Positions 44,565 through 53,912 of a stretch of 64,000 bases of DNA are shown one piece after another. How positions within the stretch are numbered: the first letter of the stretch is position 1; every line of letters starts with the position of its first letter. A program made the translations under genes and the position numbers. The notes under the pieces were generated by a model that searched no databases, was not told where the DNA came from, and saw nothing but the letters and a program-made list of their open reading frames with translations. Origin of the DNA: Janthinobacterium sp. SUN073 (GTDB lineage: Bacteria; Pseudomonadota; Gammaproteobacteria; Burkholderiales; Burkholderiaceae_D). The stretch lies in contig NZ_JAPUBT010000001.1 of NCBI RefSeq assembly GCF_030397665.1, forward strand, positions 555,926-619,925, in the 5' to 3' direction.

Positions 44565-46805
44565 ATGGAACTGCTCGACTCCCTGCGTCAGACCCCGTCG
44601 CACGACGACACGATCAGCGGGCACTATGAAGTGCGCCGCTTGCTGGGCGAAGGCGGTTTCGGCCATGTATTCGAAGCCTGGGATGCCAAGCTGTGCCGCA
44701 GCGTGGCGCTGAAGCGGCTGAAACCGCAAGCCGACGTGCTGCATCCCGAAAAACTCATCAATGAAGCGCGCCTGGCCGCCTCGCTCAAGCATGCGGCCTT
44801 CGTGCGCATCTTCGCCATCGAGGGCCAGGGCACGAGCCAGTCCATCGTCATGGAACTGGTCGAAGGCCAGACGCTGGGCCAGTTCATGCACAGCGGCAAG
44901 GCTGACCTGCAGGCCGCACTCGACATCGCCTACCAGATCGCCGACGCCATGGACGAGGCGCACGCCATGGACCTCGTGCACGGCGACCTGAAACCGTCGA
45001 ACCTGATGCTGGAGGCGGATGGCAAGGTGCGCATCCTCGATTTCGGCCTGGCGCGCCACATCGACCCGCAAGCGACGCAAACGACCACCCTGTGCGACTT
45101 GCAGGGCACGATCGCCTACATGGCGCCCGAACGCCTGATGGGCCGCCTGCCCGACACACGCGGCGACGTGTATGCCTTGGGCGCCATGCTGTACGAAATG
45201 CTGGCCGGCCAGCGCCACTTCGCCCACCTGAACGGCCTGGCCCTGGCCGCCGCCCACATGCAGGCGACGGAACCGTGGCCCGACCTGCCCGACTCGGTGC
45301 CGCCCACCATCAACGCCCTCGTGCGCGCGATGACGGCGCACGACCCTGCCGAACGGCCACGCACCATGCGCGACGTGCGCGAGGCGATTGGGGCGCAGCG
45401 AGGCGAACCGCTCACCTTGGCCACGCCCCTTGCTGACGAGACGCCTGCAAAGGAAGAACCGCCCGCCAGCGTCTCCATCCGCCTGCCCCTGCCCCGCAAG
45501 CGCACGCTGAAATGGGGCGTGGGCGTGGCGCTGCTGGCGGTACTGGCGGGATGGCAGCTGCCCAATATCGTTCCTGCCGTCAAATCGTTCGTCACGGGAG
45601 AAAAAGCGCCCGCGCCGTATTCGGAAATGGCCAGCATGGCGGCGGGGATGGAAGCGTTGCGAGTGTTTGATCGCGATACCAGTCAGGCACAAGCCATCGA
45701 GCAATTCACCACCGTGTTGACGCATAATCCCGCCAGTGCGGCGGCAGCTGCCGGCCTGTCCCTTGCCTACAGCCTGCGCTATATCGGCGACGGCCGCGAC
45801 GATACTTGGTTACAACGCGCCGATGCCAGCGCACAGCAGGCGTTGGCATCGGATAATCAATTGGCTCTGGCGCATGTGGCGCAAAGTTGGGTACAGGATC
45901 TAAAAGGCAAGCCAGATGCTGCCCTGTTTGCCAGTGCTTCGGCGCTCAACCTAGATCCACAAAATCTACTGGCGCTCGTAGGTAAGATACGGGTACTGAT
46001 AAACGCGAAGAAATATGAACTGGCGCAGGCAGTCATCGATAGTGCGCAGCGCATGCATCCAGGCGAACGGCTGTTCCCCTTGATGCAGGGCGTTTTGTAT
46101 TACCGTCAATCCGCCTATCCGCAGGCGGAGCAAGCATTCCGCAAGACAATTGAACTCGACCCCCAGTCGTCCAATGCTTACGCTTACCTGAATGCGGCAC
46201 TCCTTCGCCTGGACCGTGGTGATGAGGCCTTACGCGTCTTGCAGCAAGGCTTGCAAATCCAGCCTCACTGGGAACTGTATAACAATCTGGGCACGTCGCT
46301 GTTTGCCAAAGCCGATTATCTTGGCGCCGTGGAGGCATTCAAGAATGCCGTGTCATCGAGCAAGGGGAGTCCTGGCACCTACCTGTTATGGGCCAACCTG
46401 GCCGATGCGCAACGCTGGCTTCCTGCACAAGCGGCCGCATCAAGGGACTCCTACCATCATGCTATTACGCTGCTGACACCGATTTTGCAAAACAGACCAG
46501 ACAATGCGACCTTCCATTCTCGTATGGCGCTCTACCGCGCATATACGGGCAACAAGCCTGAAGCACTGGCCCGGCTCAAACAGGCACTGGATATCTCAAG
46601 CGAAGTAGCGGACGTTCAGTTCCGCGCAGCCCTCACCCACGAACTACTGGGCAACCACGCCGAAGCACTGACGGCACTGCAGCAAGCCGCCAGGCTCGGC
46701 TACCCCCTCAACCTGATCGAATCGGCGCCCGATCTGTTGAACCTCAGGCGAGATGCTCGCTATCAGCAATTTATTATCAACCTGAAAAGAGATCGTAAAA
46801 CATGA
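44565..46805 (+). CDS. Ser/Thr protein kinase with TPR-like C-terminal repeats
   Basis: 746 residues. The kinase domain (~20-285) has the glycine loop GEGGFGHVFEAW, VALK with K50, E67, the catalytic D141 in VHGDLKPSN and DFG at 159-161. The catalytic-loop Arg is replaced by Gly (HGD for HRD). One membrane segment (~323-342, WGVGVALLAVLAGW) separates it from an outward region (~370-740) of tetratricopeptide-like repeats. Such kinases (PpkA-like) regulate T6SS firing by phosphorylation; that role is inferred from the divergent tssF neighbour. AAGG is only three bases before the ATG. G+C drops in the repeat half. Confidence 0.9.
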   Translation: MELLDSLRQTPSHDDTISGHYEVRRLLGEGGFGHVFEAWDAKLCRSVALKRLKPQADVLHPEKLINEARLAASLKHAAFVRIFAIEGQGTSQSIVMELVEGQTLGQFMHSGKADLQAALDIAYQIADAMDEAHAMDLVHGDLKPSNLMLEADGKVRILDFGLARHIDPQATQTTTLCDLQGTIAYMAPERLMGRLPDTRGDVYALGAMLYEMLAGQRHFAHLNGLALAAAHMQATEPWPDLPDSVPPTINALVRAMTAHDPAERPRTMRDVREAIGAQRGEPLTLATPLADETPAKEEPPASVSIRLPLPRKRTLKWGVGVALLAVLAGWQLPNIVPAVKSFVTGEKAPAPYSEMASMAAGMEALRVFDRDTSQAQAIEQFTTVLTHNPASAAAAAGLSLAYSLRYIGDGRDDTWLQRADASAQQALASDNQLALAHVAQSWVQDLKGKPDAALFASASALNLDPQNLLALVGKIRVLINAKKYELAQAVIDSAQRMHPGERLFPLMQGVLYYRQSAYPQAEQAFRKTIELDPQSSNAYAYLNAALLRLDRGDEALRVLQQGLQIQPHWELYNNLGTSLFAKADYLGAVEAFKNAVSSSKGSPGTYLLWANLADAQRWLPAQAAASRDSYHHAITLLTPILQNRPDNATFHSRMALYRAYTGNKPEALARLKQALDISSEVADVQFRAALTHELLGNHAEALTALQQAARLGYPLNLIESAPDLLNLRRDARYQQFIINLKRDRKT

Positions 46806-47362
46806 CGCATGTAAGCCCCTGGATGAAGTTATCCGTACATTTTGATGCAGACCAGACCAGCACCCAGTTGGACTACAAATTTACTTCCTGCGATGGCACG
46901 GCGGATCCCCGCCATGGCGAATACATGGGTGGTGTACATTTTCAACAAGGACAGCATGTCTACCTGGATGTCAATTGCTGTGGCTCCAAGAAAAGCGGCT
47001 TCACTTCCTTCCAGATCGTCGATTGCTGCATTATCAGCGTCCCCCAGCTGACGCAGATCGGCCCGAATGTGCCTACCGTCTATTCGGCACCCTCGCCATT
47101 CCTGCAAGCCATCGGTGCGACCTATCCCCTGCAGCTGGATTTCGAATCACAATTGCTGCCGCCAGACCCTGAACTGCCGGACCTGCGCCGCATTCGGCAA
47201 GAATGGAAACATACACTGGACGTGGGCCACACGAAGGGCCGCTGGGAACTGTCCTTCGTCCTCACCGTGCGCATTCTACGTGGCGAAGGCGTGCAGCCGG
47301 AACTGCGCGTATTCGCCTTCGATCCGGAAAGCTCGGTCGGCGGTACCGTAGACGTAGGCTAA
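46802..47362 (+). CDS. Unknown protein coupled to the Ser/Thr kinase
   Basis: 186 residues with no recognised family. It is predicted beta-rich and soluble, with several cysteines (FTSCDG, NCCGSKKSGF, DCCIIS) and no signal peptide. The C-terminal half (IRQEWKHTLDVGHTKGRWELSFVLTVRI) looks like alternating strands. The ATG overlaps the kinase stop (ATGA), so it is expressed with the kinase and may be its substrate, partner or a T6SS-related protein. A terminator follows 29 bases downstream. Confidence 0.7.
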   Translation: MTHVSPWMKLSVHFDADQTSTQLDYKFTSCDGTADPRHGEYMGGVHFQQGQHVYLDVNCCGSKKSGFTSFQIVDCCIISVPQLTQIGPNVPTVYSAPSPFLQAIGATYPLQLDFESQLLPPDPELPDLRRIRQEWKHTLDVGHTKGRWELSFVLTVRILRGEGVQPELRVFAFDPESSVGGTVDVG

Positions 47363-47390
47363 TATCGTCCGATCACCGAGATGCATCCAG

Positions 47391-47421
47391 GCCGCGCCGA
47401 CCTCCACCGGCGCGGCTTTTT
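47391..47421 (+). terminator. Rho-independent terminator after the kinase operon
   Basis: A 9-bp stem (GCCGCGCCG / CGGCGCGGC) with an 8-base loop is followed by five T. Confidence 0.9.
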
Positions 47422-47579
47422 CACATCCGCACGCAATACGCCGCCCCGCCTGCCGAAAGCGGTAAAATGACGGCCTTGGACTCAAGCAGCGCCTGACAGC
47501 GCGGCCTTGAACGCACACAGCACCACCCACAGCCCGGCAGGCACGCCTTTCCTGCCGCCGGACCAACGACAAAGAACAC

Positions 47580-50273
47580 ATGACCACCGTCCCAAAAGAA
47601 ATCAACGCCGCCGCGGCAAAGAAAAATTCGGCTGAAAAGCTCACGCCCATGATGCAGCAATATTTAGGCATCAAGGAAAATCACCCGACGATGCTGGTGT
47701 TTTACCGCATGGGCGATTTCTACGAGCTGTTTTTCGAGGATGCGGAGAAAGCCTCGCGCCTGCTGGGCATTACCTTGACGGCGCGCGGCGTGGCCAGTGG
47801 CAACCCGATTAAAATGTGCGGCGTGCCGTTTCATTCGCTGGACGGCTATCTGGCCAAGCTGGTCAAGCTGGGCGAGTCGGTGGCCATTTGCGAGCAGATC
47901 GGCGACCCGGCCACCAGCAAGGGTCCCGTCGAGCGCAAGGTCATGCGCGTGGTCACGCCCGGCACCCTGACGGATGCGGACTTGCTGCCCGAAAAGGCCG
48001 AGCGCCCGCTGCTGGCCATGTGCAGCATCACGCAGCGCAAGACGGTCACCACGGGCCTGGCCTGGCTGTCGCTGGCCAGCGGTGCACTGAAACTGATGGA
48101 GTTTTCCGGCGACAGCGGCACCGTGGCGGCGCGATTGCAACAGGAACTGGAGCGCATCGTGCCGGCCGAAATATTGAGCGGCGACAATGGCAACCTGTTC
48201 GACGACTACGCGGGCACGCACATCAACCGCGTGCCGGACTGGCATTTCGACGTGGTCGGCGGCCACAAGGCGCTGCTCGACCAGCTGGGCGTGGCGACCC
48301 TGACGGGCTTTGGCGCCGATGGCCTCGGCGCCGCGTTCGGCGCGGCCGGCGCGCTGCTGCGCTATGCACAGTCGACGCAGGGTCGCGGCTTGCAGCACGT
48401 GCGCTCCCTGACGACGGAAACGGAAAGCGAATTCATCGGCCTGGACGCGGCCACGCGGCGCAACCTGGAGCTGACGGAAACCATCCGCGGCCAGGAGTCG
48501 CCTACGCTGTTCTCCCTGCTGGATCATTGCCGCACCGCCATGGGTTCGCGCATGCTGCGCCACTGGCTGCACCATGCGCGGCGCGACCAGCACGTGGCGC
48601 GCGCGCGCCATGAAGCCATCGCCGCGCTGGCGCAAAGCGAAGCGGCGGAGCCATTGGCCGCCACCCTGGCGCAAGTGCCCGATATCGAACGCATCACCAC
48701 GCGCATCGCCCTGCTGTCGGCGCGTCCGCGCGACCTGGCCGCCCTGCGCGACGGTTTATTGCAACTGCCGGCCCTGCGCAGCGACGTCGTGCGCTGCTAT
48801 GGCCCTGGCCAGGGCGGAGAAACAGGCTTGCTGGCCGCCATCCACGCGGCACTGGCGACGCCAACGGCCTGCCTGGACTTGCTGGTGCGCGCCGTGGCGC
48901 AGGAACCGGCTGCCATGGTGCGTGACGGCGGCGTCTTCGCCACGGGTTTTGACGCCGAACTCGATGAACTGCGCGCGCTGTCGGAAAACGCGGGCCAATT
49001 CCTGCTCGACCTGGAAACGCGCGAACGCGCACGCACGGGCATCGCCAATCTGCGCGTCGAATACAACAAAGTGCACGGCTTCTATATTGAAGTCACGCAC
49101 GGCCAGACGGACAAGGTGCCGGACGACTACCGCCGCCGCCAGACCCTGAAAAACGCCGAACGCTACATCACGCCGGAACTGAAAGTGTTCGAAGACAAGG
49201 CCCTGTCGGCGCAAGACAAGGCCCTGGTGCGCGAAAAGCTGCTGTACGACCTGCTGCTGGCCGAGCTGGCGCCACACATCGGCACCTTGCAGACGATTTC
49301 GCAGGGCCTGGCCCAGCTCGACACCCTGAATGCGCTGACGGAACACGCGCAGCAGCACAACTGGGCCGCGCCGCAACTGGTCGACGAACCGTGCATCAAC
49401 ATCGTCGAAGGGCGCCACCCAGTGGTGGAAAAGCAGATCGAACGCTTCATCGCCAACGATTGCCGCCTCGTCAACGAGCGCCGGCTGCTGCTGATTACCG
49501 GCCCGAACATGGGCGGTAAATCGACCTTCATGCGCCAGGTGGCCCTGATTACACTGCTGGCCTACGTCGGCAGCTACGTGCCGGCCGCGTCCGCCACCAT
49601 CGGCCCCATCGACCGCATCTTTACGCGCATCGGCGCCACCGATGACCTGGCGGGCGGACGCTCGACCTTCATGGTGGAAATGACGGAATCGGCGGCGATT
49701 CTGAACGGCGCCACCGAACACTCGCTGGTGCTGATGGATGAAGTGGGTCGCGGCACCTCGACGTTCGACGGCCTGGCTTTGGCATGGGCCATCGCGCGCC
49801 ATCTGATCGACAGCAGCCGCAGCTTTACCCTGTTTGCCACGCATTATTTTGAGCTGACGCAACTGCCGGACAGCCACCCGAGCGCCGCCAACGTGCATCT
49901 GTCCGCCGTCGAGCACAAGGACAGCATCGTCTTCCTGCACGCCGTGCAAGCCGGTCCCGCCTCGCAAAGCTATGGCTTGCAGGTGGCGCAGCTGGCCGGC
50001 GTGCCGCAACCCGTGATCAAGGCCGCGCGCAAGCACCTGGCGCGCCTGGAAGCGCAGGCGCTCGATGCCACGCCGCAGCGCGACCTGTTCGCCGCGCCGG
50101 CAGCCGATCCGTATGCGCAAGAGGAGGAAGAGGAAGCGGCGGCGCCGCTGGCCGCGCTGAACGCGGCGCAGCAAGCCTTGCTCGACGCCATCGCCGACCT
50201 CGATCCCGATGCACTCACGCCGCGCGATGCGCTGGAGCAGTTGTATCAGTTGAAACGGCTGGCCGCCGCATGA
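47580..50273 (+). CDS. mutS: DNA mismatch repair protein MutS
   Basis: An 897-residue MutS. The mismatch-recognition FYE motif is at 47-49 ([16 protein letters not shown]). The ATPase domain has the P-loop GPNMGGKST (K647), Walker [13 protein letters not shown] and the ATHYFEL signature. The C-terminal region is acidic and variable. It recognises base mismatches and small loops with MutL. It overlaps the next gene by ATGA, so the two form an operon. Preceding spacing to the kinase terminator suggests its own promoter. Confidence 0.98.
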   Translation: MTTVPKEINAAAAKKNSAEKLTPMMQQYLGIKENHPTMLVFYRMGDFYELFFEDAEKASRLLGITLTARGVASGNPIKMCGVPFHSLDGYLAKLVKLGESVAICEQIGDPATSKGPVERKVMRVVTPGTLTDADLLPEKAERPLLAMCSITQRKTVTTGLAWLSLASGALKLMEFSGDSGTVAARLQQELERIVPAEILSGDNGNLFDDYAGTHINRVPDWHFDVVGGHKALLDQLGVATLTGFGADGLGAAFGAAGALLRYAQSTQGRGLQHVRSLTTETESEFIGLDAATRRNLELTETIRGQESPTLFSLLDHCRTAMGSRMLRHWLHHARRDQHVARARHEAIAALAQSEAAEPLAATLAQVPDIERITTRIALLSARPRDLAALRDGLLQLPALRSDVVRCYGPGQGGETGLLAAIHAALATPTACLDLLVRAVAQEPAAMVRDGGVFATGFDAELDELRALSENAGQFLLDLETRERARTGIANLRVEYNKVHGFYIEVTHGQTDKVPDDYRRRQTLKNAERYITPELKVFEDKALSAQDKALVREKLLYDLLLAELAPHIGTLQTISQGLAQLDTLNALTEHAQQHNWAAPQLVDEPCINIVEGRHPVVEKQIERFIANDCRLVNERRLLLITGPNMGGKSTFMRQVALITLLAYVGSYVPAASATIGPIDRIFTRIGATDDLAGGRSTFMVEMTESAAILNGATEHSLVLMDEVGRGTSTFDGLALAWAIARHLIDSSRSFTLFATHYFELTQLPDSHPSAANVHLSAVEHKDSIVFLHAVQAGPASQSYGLQVAQLAGVPQPVIKAARKHLARLEAQALDATPQRDLFAAPAADPYAQEEEEEAAAPLAALNAAQQALLDAIADLDPDALTPRDALEQLYQLKRLAAA

Positions 50274-51313
50274 CCATACGGCGCAGCATCGCCAGCCTGC
50301 GCCTGCTGGCTGCCGGCCTGCTGGTCGCCAGCCTGCCATGGCATGCGGCGCTGGCCGCCCCGGGCGACCAGGCCGGCTTCGAGTTTGCCGTGCTGGGCCA
50401 TTCCTTCAACGCCGGACCGGACGATGGCCCGTTAAAAAAGGCCATCGCCGAAACGAGCGCCTTCAATGCGTCGTTCGTGGTGGCCACCGGCATCAAGGCC
50501 GCCAGCGAGTCCTGCAGCGACAAGCTGTACAGCCAGCGCAAGGACGTGCTCGACGCCAGCGGGCCGCCGCTGATCGTCTCGCTGTCGGCCAGCGACTGGG
50601 CCAACTGCCGCAATTCGCGCGGCAGGGTCAACGCCATCGAACGCCTGAACCGCTTGCGCGACGTGTATTTTGCCGACGACCAGAGCCTGGGCCAGCGCAA
50701 GCTGACCCTGTCGCGGCTGTCATCGACGGCGAAGTTCCGCAGCTATGCGGAAAACGCCCACTGGGAATACGGTGGCGTGCTGTTTGCGACCGTCAACCTG
50801 CCTGCGAATAACAACCATTTCCTGCCAGAAGCGGGACGCAACAGCGAATTCGAAGACCGCCTGGTCGCCAACCGCTCCTGGCTGCAGCGCCTGTTCGCCA
50901 TGGCACAGCGCAAGAAACTCGACGGCATCGTGCTGTTTTCCGATGGCGACGTGGGCATACTGGACGAAGACGACAATTCGCTGCTGCCCAGCTTCAGTTC
51001 GAAACAGGATGGCTTTGCCGGACCGCGCAAGCAGATCCGTACCCTGGCGAAGAAATTCAGCGGCAAGGTCTTGTTGGTCGATACGCAGCGCATTGGCGAT
51101 GCGGACGGCAAGGAGGGGAAAAGTAAAAAGGCCGCGGCCAGGGCTGGCGGGCCGAAAATCAGCTGGAAAGGCAACCTGGGCCACGTCAGCATCGACAACG
51201 ACTGGTCCGCCATCGCCGTACGGCCAGGCAAGACGCCATTCTTTGAGGTACGTCAACGGGCCACGCGGCCATCGGCGCAAGCGAGGGCCAAGGCGTCGAC
51301 TGTGCGCCGTTAA
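50270..51313 (+). CDS. Exported protein resembling a metallophosphoesterase without metal ligands
   Basis: 347 residues with a signal peptide (~1-29, ending HAALAAP). The order of segments ([54 protein letters not shown]) follows a family of secreted calcineurin-like phosphoesterases. In those, GD and GDNEW supply metal ligands; here they read TG and SASDW. It is therefore probably inactive as a phosphoesterase. The ATG overlaps the mutS stop (ATGA), so it is co-translated with mutS. The family link is by eye only. Confidence 0.7.
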   Translation: MTIRRSIASLRLLAAGLLVASLPWHAALAAPGDQAGFEFAVLGHSFNAGPDDGPLKKAIAETSAFNASFVVATGIKAASESCSDKLYSQRKDVLDASGPPLIVSLSASDWANCRNSRGRVNAIERLNRLRDVYFADDQSLGQRKLTLSRLSSTAKFRSYAENAHWEYGGVLFATVNLPANNNHFLPEAGRNSEFEDRLVANRSWLQRLFAMAQRKKLDGIVLFSDGDVGILDEDDNSLLPSFSSKQDGFAGPRKQIRTLAKKFSGKVLLVDTQRIGDADGKEGKSKKAAARAGGPKISWKGNLGHVSIDNDWSAIAVRPGKTPFFEVRQRATRPSAQARAKASTVRR

Positions 51314-51332
51314 TAACCGAGGCACAAACAAA

Positions 51333-51355
51333 CAGGCCGGCATAGCGCCGGCCTG
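51333..51355. terminator. Convergent terminator hairpin
   Basis: A 9-bp stem (CAGGCCGGC / GCCGGCCTG) with a 5-base loop lies between the converging mutS operon and slyD. No T run is present on either side, so it may act as a weak bidirectional barrier. Confidence 0.5.
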
Positions 51356-51367
51356 GAACAAGCAGTA

Positions 51368-51919
51368 TTAATGAATCGGATGCGTACGGAAGTGGTCGCC
51401 CTCTTCGCCGTCGCCTTCATCATCTTCATCGCCATGGTCATGGCCGTGTGCGCCATGCACGTGGCCATGGGCGATTTCTTCGTCGGTGGCTTCGCGCACG
51501 TCAGCGACGGTCAGCGAGAAGCGCAGCGCGATGCCGGCCAGTGGATGGTTGCCGTCCAGCACGACTTTGTCGTCGGCGATATCGGTCACCGTGAAGATCA
51601 TCGCTTCTTCGTCCGGCGAATCGCTTTCCGGCATGCCTTCGAACTGCATGCCCACTTCCAGCGGTTCAGGCAGGCGATTGCGCGGCTCGACCTTCACCAG
51701 GGCTGGATCGTATTCACCGAAAGCATCATCCGGTTCGATCTGGATCGTGTTGGAATAGCCAACTTCCTTGCCGTCGAGCTCTTCTTCGATCTTCGGCAGG
51801 GTGTTTTCATAATCACCGTGCAGGTAGACCATCGGCTGACGGCCGTCTTCGATCAGATTGTCTTGCGCGTCTGACAGTTTGTAGTTGACAGTCACGACCG
51901 TATTTTTGGCAATCTTCAT
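51368..51919 (-). CDS. slyD: FKBP-type peptidyl-prolyl isomerase SlyD
   Basis: 183 residues: an FKBP domain with the IF insert (DAFGEYDPALVKVEPRNRLPEPLEVG) and a C-terminal His/Asp-rich metal-binding tail (HGHVHGAHGHDHGDEDDEG). It acts as a folding helper and nickel/zinc binder. The ATG at 51919 has AAGGAAG upstream, unlike the longer frame. Transcribed away from roxA across 93 bases. Confidence 0.95.
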   Translation of the reverse strand: MKIAKNTVVTVNYKLSDAQDNLIEDGRQPMVYLHGDYENTLPKIEEELDGKEVGYSNTIQIEPDDAFGEYDPALVKVEPRNRLPEPLEVGMQFEGMPESDSPDEEAMIFTVTDIADDKVVLDGNHPLAGIALRFSLTVADVREATDEEIAHGHVHGAHGHDHGDEDDEGDGEEGDHFRTHPIH

Positions 51920-51949
51920 TATGCTTCCTTTCATTGTATAAGCTGGCAA

Positions 51950-51955
51950 ATTATA
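51950..51955 (-). promoter_or_regulatory. -10 element of slyD
   Basis: TATAAT on the minus strand lies about 30 bases before the slyD ATG, giving a short leader that contains AAGGAAG. The -35 region is weak. Confidence 0.55.
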
Positions 51956-51997
51956 CCTTCACGCCGCCAACGGCAGGCGCATTCCTGCATTTCCGGT

Positions 51998-52006
51998 TGT
52001 TATAAT
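51998..52006 (+). promoter_or_regulatory. Extended -10 promoter of roxA
   Basis: TGTTATAAT is a perfect extended -10 (TGn-TATAAT). It ends six bases before the roxA ATG, placing transcription start at about the A of that codon. Confidence 0.65.
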
Positions 52007-52012
52007 GGGCGC

Positions 52013-53134
52013 ATGAAAAAATTAACTCTCCTCGGCGATATCACGCCGGCGCAATTCCTGCGCGACTACTGGCATAAAAAGCCCTTGTTGATCCGTCAAG
52101 CCGTGCCTGGCTTCAAGGCCCTGTTCGATATCAAGGCCCTGGCCGAGCTGGCCACCCTCGACCACGTCGAATCGCGCCTGGTCAGCCATGCGGATGGTCA
52201 CTGGAACATGCAGCAAGGCCCGCTGACCAGCCTGCCCTCGCTGAAACAGAAGGAATGGACCTTGCTGGTGCAGGGCGCCAACCTGCACAGCGCCAAGGCC
52301 GACGCCCTGCTGCGCCAGTTCCGTTTCCTGCCGGACGCGCGCCTGGACGACCTGATGGTCAGCTTCGCCACCGATGGCGGCGGCGTGGGCCCGCATTTCG
52401 ATTCCTACGACGTGTTCCTGCTGCAAGGCCAGGGCAAGCGCCACTGGCGCATCGGCGCGCAGAAGGATCTGAGCCTGATCGACGGCTTGCCGCTGAAAAT
52501 CCTCAGCAACTTCACGCCCAACGAAGAATTCACGCTGGAACCGGGCGACATGCTGTACCTGCCGCCCCACTACGCGCACGACGGCGTGGCCATCGGCGAC
52601 TGCCAGACGTATTCGATCGGCTTCCGCTCGCCCACGTTCCAGGAACTGGGCGAAGCTTTCCTGCAATTCATGGCCGACTCGATCGACTTGCCGGGCATCT
52701 ACAGCGATCCCGACTTGAAAGCGTCGGGCAAGCCGGCGGAAATCCCCCGTGAAATGCTCAGCACCATCACGGAAGAAATCAACAAGGTACGCTTCACGGA
52801 AGAAGACGTGACCATTTTCCTGGGCGAACACCTGTCGGAACCGAAGCACAATGTGTTTTTCACGCCGCTGTCCAAGCCGCTGACGGTGGGCCGTTTCGCG
52901 GATGCCGCACAGAAAAAGGGTGTCGTGTTGTCGCGCAAGACGCTGATGCTGTATCGTGGCAAGAATGTCTTCATCAATGGCGAATCGTTTGCCATTGGCA
53001 AGGCCGATAAAACGGCCCTGGAAACCCTGGCCAACGAACGCGCGCTCGATGGCGCCGCCGTGGCCCAGGCTTCCGATGACGTGATGGATGCGTTATATAC
53101 CTGGTATCAGGATGGCTGGATCGAACTGGCCTGA
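52013..53134 (+). CDS. roxA: Ribosomal protein uL16 arginine 3-hydroxylase (JmjC/cupin)
   Basis: 373 residues of the RoxA/YcfD family, 2-oxoglutarate/Fe(II) oxygenases that hydroxylate an arginine of ribosomal protein uL16. The iron-binding triad is visible: H128 and D130 in GPHFDSYDVF, and H189 in LPPHYAHDGVA. A dimerisation and winged-helix C-terminal part follows. No Shine-Dalgarno precedes the ATG, and the -10 lies so close that the mRNA is probably leaderless. Divergent from slyD. Confidence 0.93.
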   Translation: MKKLTLLGDITPAQFLRDYWHKKPLLIRQAVPGFKALFDIKALAELATLDHVESRLVSHADGHWNMQQGPLTSLPSLKQKEWTLLVQGANLHSAKADALLRQFRFLPDARLDDLMVSFATDGGGVGPHFDSYDVFLLQGQGKRHWRIGAQKDLSLIDGLPLKILSNFTPNEEFTLEPGDMLYLPPHYAHDGVAIGDCQTYSIGFRSPTFQELGEAFLQFMADSIDLPGIYSDPDLKASGKPAEIPREMLSTITEEINKVRFTEEDVTIFLGEHLSEPKHNVFFTPLSKPLTVGRFADAAQKKGVVLSRKTLMLYRGKNVFINGESFAIGKADKTALETLANERALDGAAVAQASDDVMDALYTWYQDGWIELA

Positions 53135-53487
53135 ATGATCGTGGCGTAGCAAAGTGGTATTACAACAGGTAAAAAGACAACATCTGCGCTAGCACAATGA
53201 AACATATTATTTTTATATCGTTTTGTCGTGCTTTCGCAAAACACTTACACTTGCTTGCAATTTGCTTCGGCAAATATTGCGATATCACAAAATAGTTGCG
53301 AATTTGCCTCTTGCTCCTATTGCGACGCACCAAAAATCGCTATAATATTCGGTTAGGAAGTTTCCGTTGTCTGGCAGGCACCACCTGGTACGAAAAGCCT
53401 TCGAAGACGACCTAACGAGCGATAATTACCGGTAATTATTCATCGCAACAATATTGATTTATTTTTTGAAATAATTAAGGAAAACAA
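53135..53487 (+). promoter_or_regulatory. AT-rich leader and promoter region of the Ala-rich lipoprotein
   Basis: A 353-base gap with no gene. It includes a UUCG-type hairpin (ATTTGC-TTCG-GCAAAT, 53260-53275), a perfect -10 TATAAT at 53341-53346, and a predicted ~135-base untranslated leader. The leader holds a perfect 18-bp palindrome ATAATTACC/GGTAATTAT (53422-53439). The -35 match is uncertain (TTGCGA at 53320 would give a 15-base spacer). AAGGA precedes the ATG by six bases. Confidence 0.6.
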
Positions 53488-53742
53488 ATGAAAAAATCCC
53501 TGCTGATCGCCTCCCTGATGGTTGTTGCTCTGGCTGCTTGCAGCAAAAAAGAAGAAGCTCCTGCACCAGCACCAGTAGTTGAAACCCCAGCAGCTGCACC
53601 AGCAGTTGAAGCTGCTCCAGCTGCTGCTGCTGACGCTGCTGCTTCGGCCGCTACCGACGCTGCTGCTGCTGCTTCGGCTGCCGCTTCGGCCGCTACCGAC
53701 GCTGCTTCGGCTGCTTCGGCTGCTGCATCGGCTGCTAAGTAA
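53488..53742 (+). CDS. Small Ala-rich lipoprotein
   Basis: 84 residues with a lipoprotein signal (LAAC, lipidated C18), then SKKEEA and an Ala/Pro linker, then Ala-rich repeats built on SAATDAA and SAAASAA that end in Lys84. The repeat region could form an alanine-zipper-like coiled coil. A C-terminal Lys is the residue by which Lpp-type lipoproteins attach to peptidoglycan; that function is inference. Alanine is encoded mostly by GCT, unlike the GCC/GCG of neighbouring genes, which fits high expression or repeat expansion. It has a strong promoter, a clear AAGGA and its own terminator. Confidence 0.85.
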   Translation: MKKSLLIASLMVVALAACSKKEEAPAPAPVVETPAAAPAVEAAPAAAADAAASAATDAAAAASAAASAATDAASAASAAASAAK

Positions 53743-53761
53743 TTTAGCACCCTGCACTAGG

Positions 53762-53789
53762 AAAAGCCGGCCCTCGGGTCGGCTTTTTT
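53762..53789 (+). terminator. Rho-independent terminator of the lipoprotein gene
   Basis: A 12-bp stem with one G-T pair (AAAAGCCGGCCC / GGGTCGGCTTTT) ends in a six-T run. Confidence 0.9.
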
Positions 53790-53836
53790 GCGTCCGCAGT
53801 TTTATCCGCAGGATAAAACGCTGACTATCGGCAATA

Positions 53837-53872
53837 AAAAAGGCTGGCCCGGTTTCCCGGGCCAGCCTTTTT
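53837..53872. terminator. Bidirectional terminator between the lipoprotein and bamC
   Basis: AAAAAGGCTGGCCC and GGGCCAGCCTTTTT form a perfect 14-bp inverted repeat, with A and T runs at its ends, suitable for both strands. It ends the bamC operon on the minus strand. Confidence 0.9.
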
Positions 53873-53912
53873 AATGCACGGCAGGTGCTGACACCCGCCG
53901 CAAATGTGGCGT

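Noticed and set aside
53590-53740. GCTGCT-rich tract as a microsatellite or CRISPR-like repeat
   Set aside because: The repeat follows codons of the lipoprotein and has no spacer structure; no CRISPR array exists in the window.
53579-53824. Leu-rich open frame overlapping the Ala-rich lipoprotein
   Set aside because: It is the +1 frame of GCT repeats; the lipoprotein has promoter, ribosome site, signal peptide and terminator.
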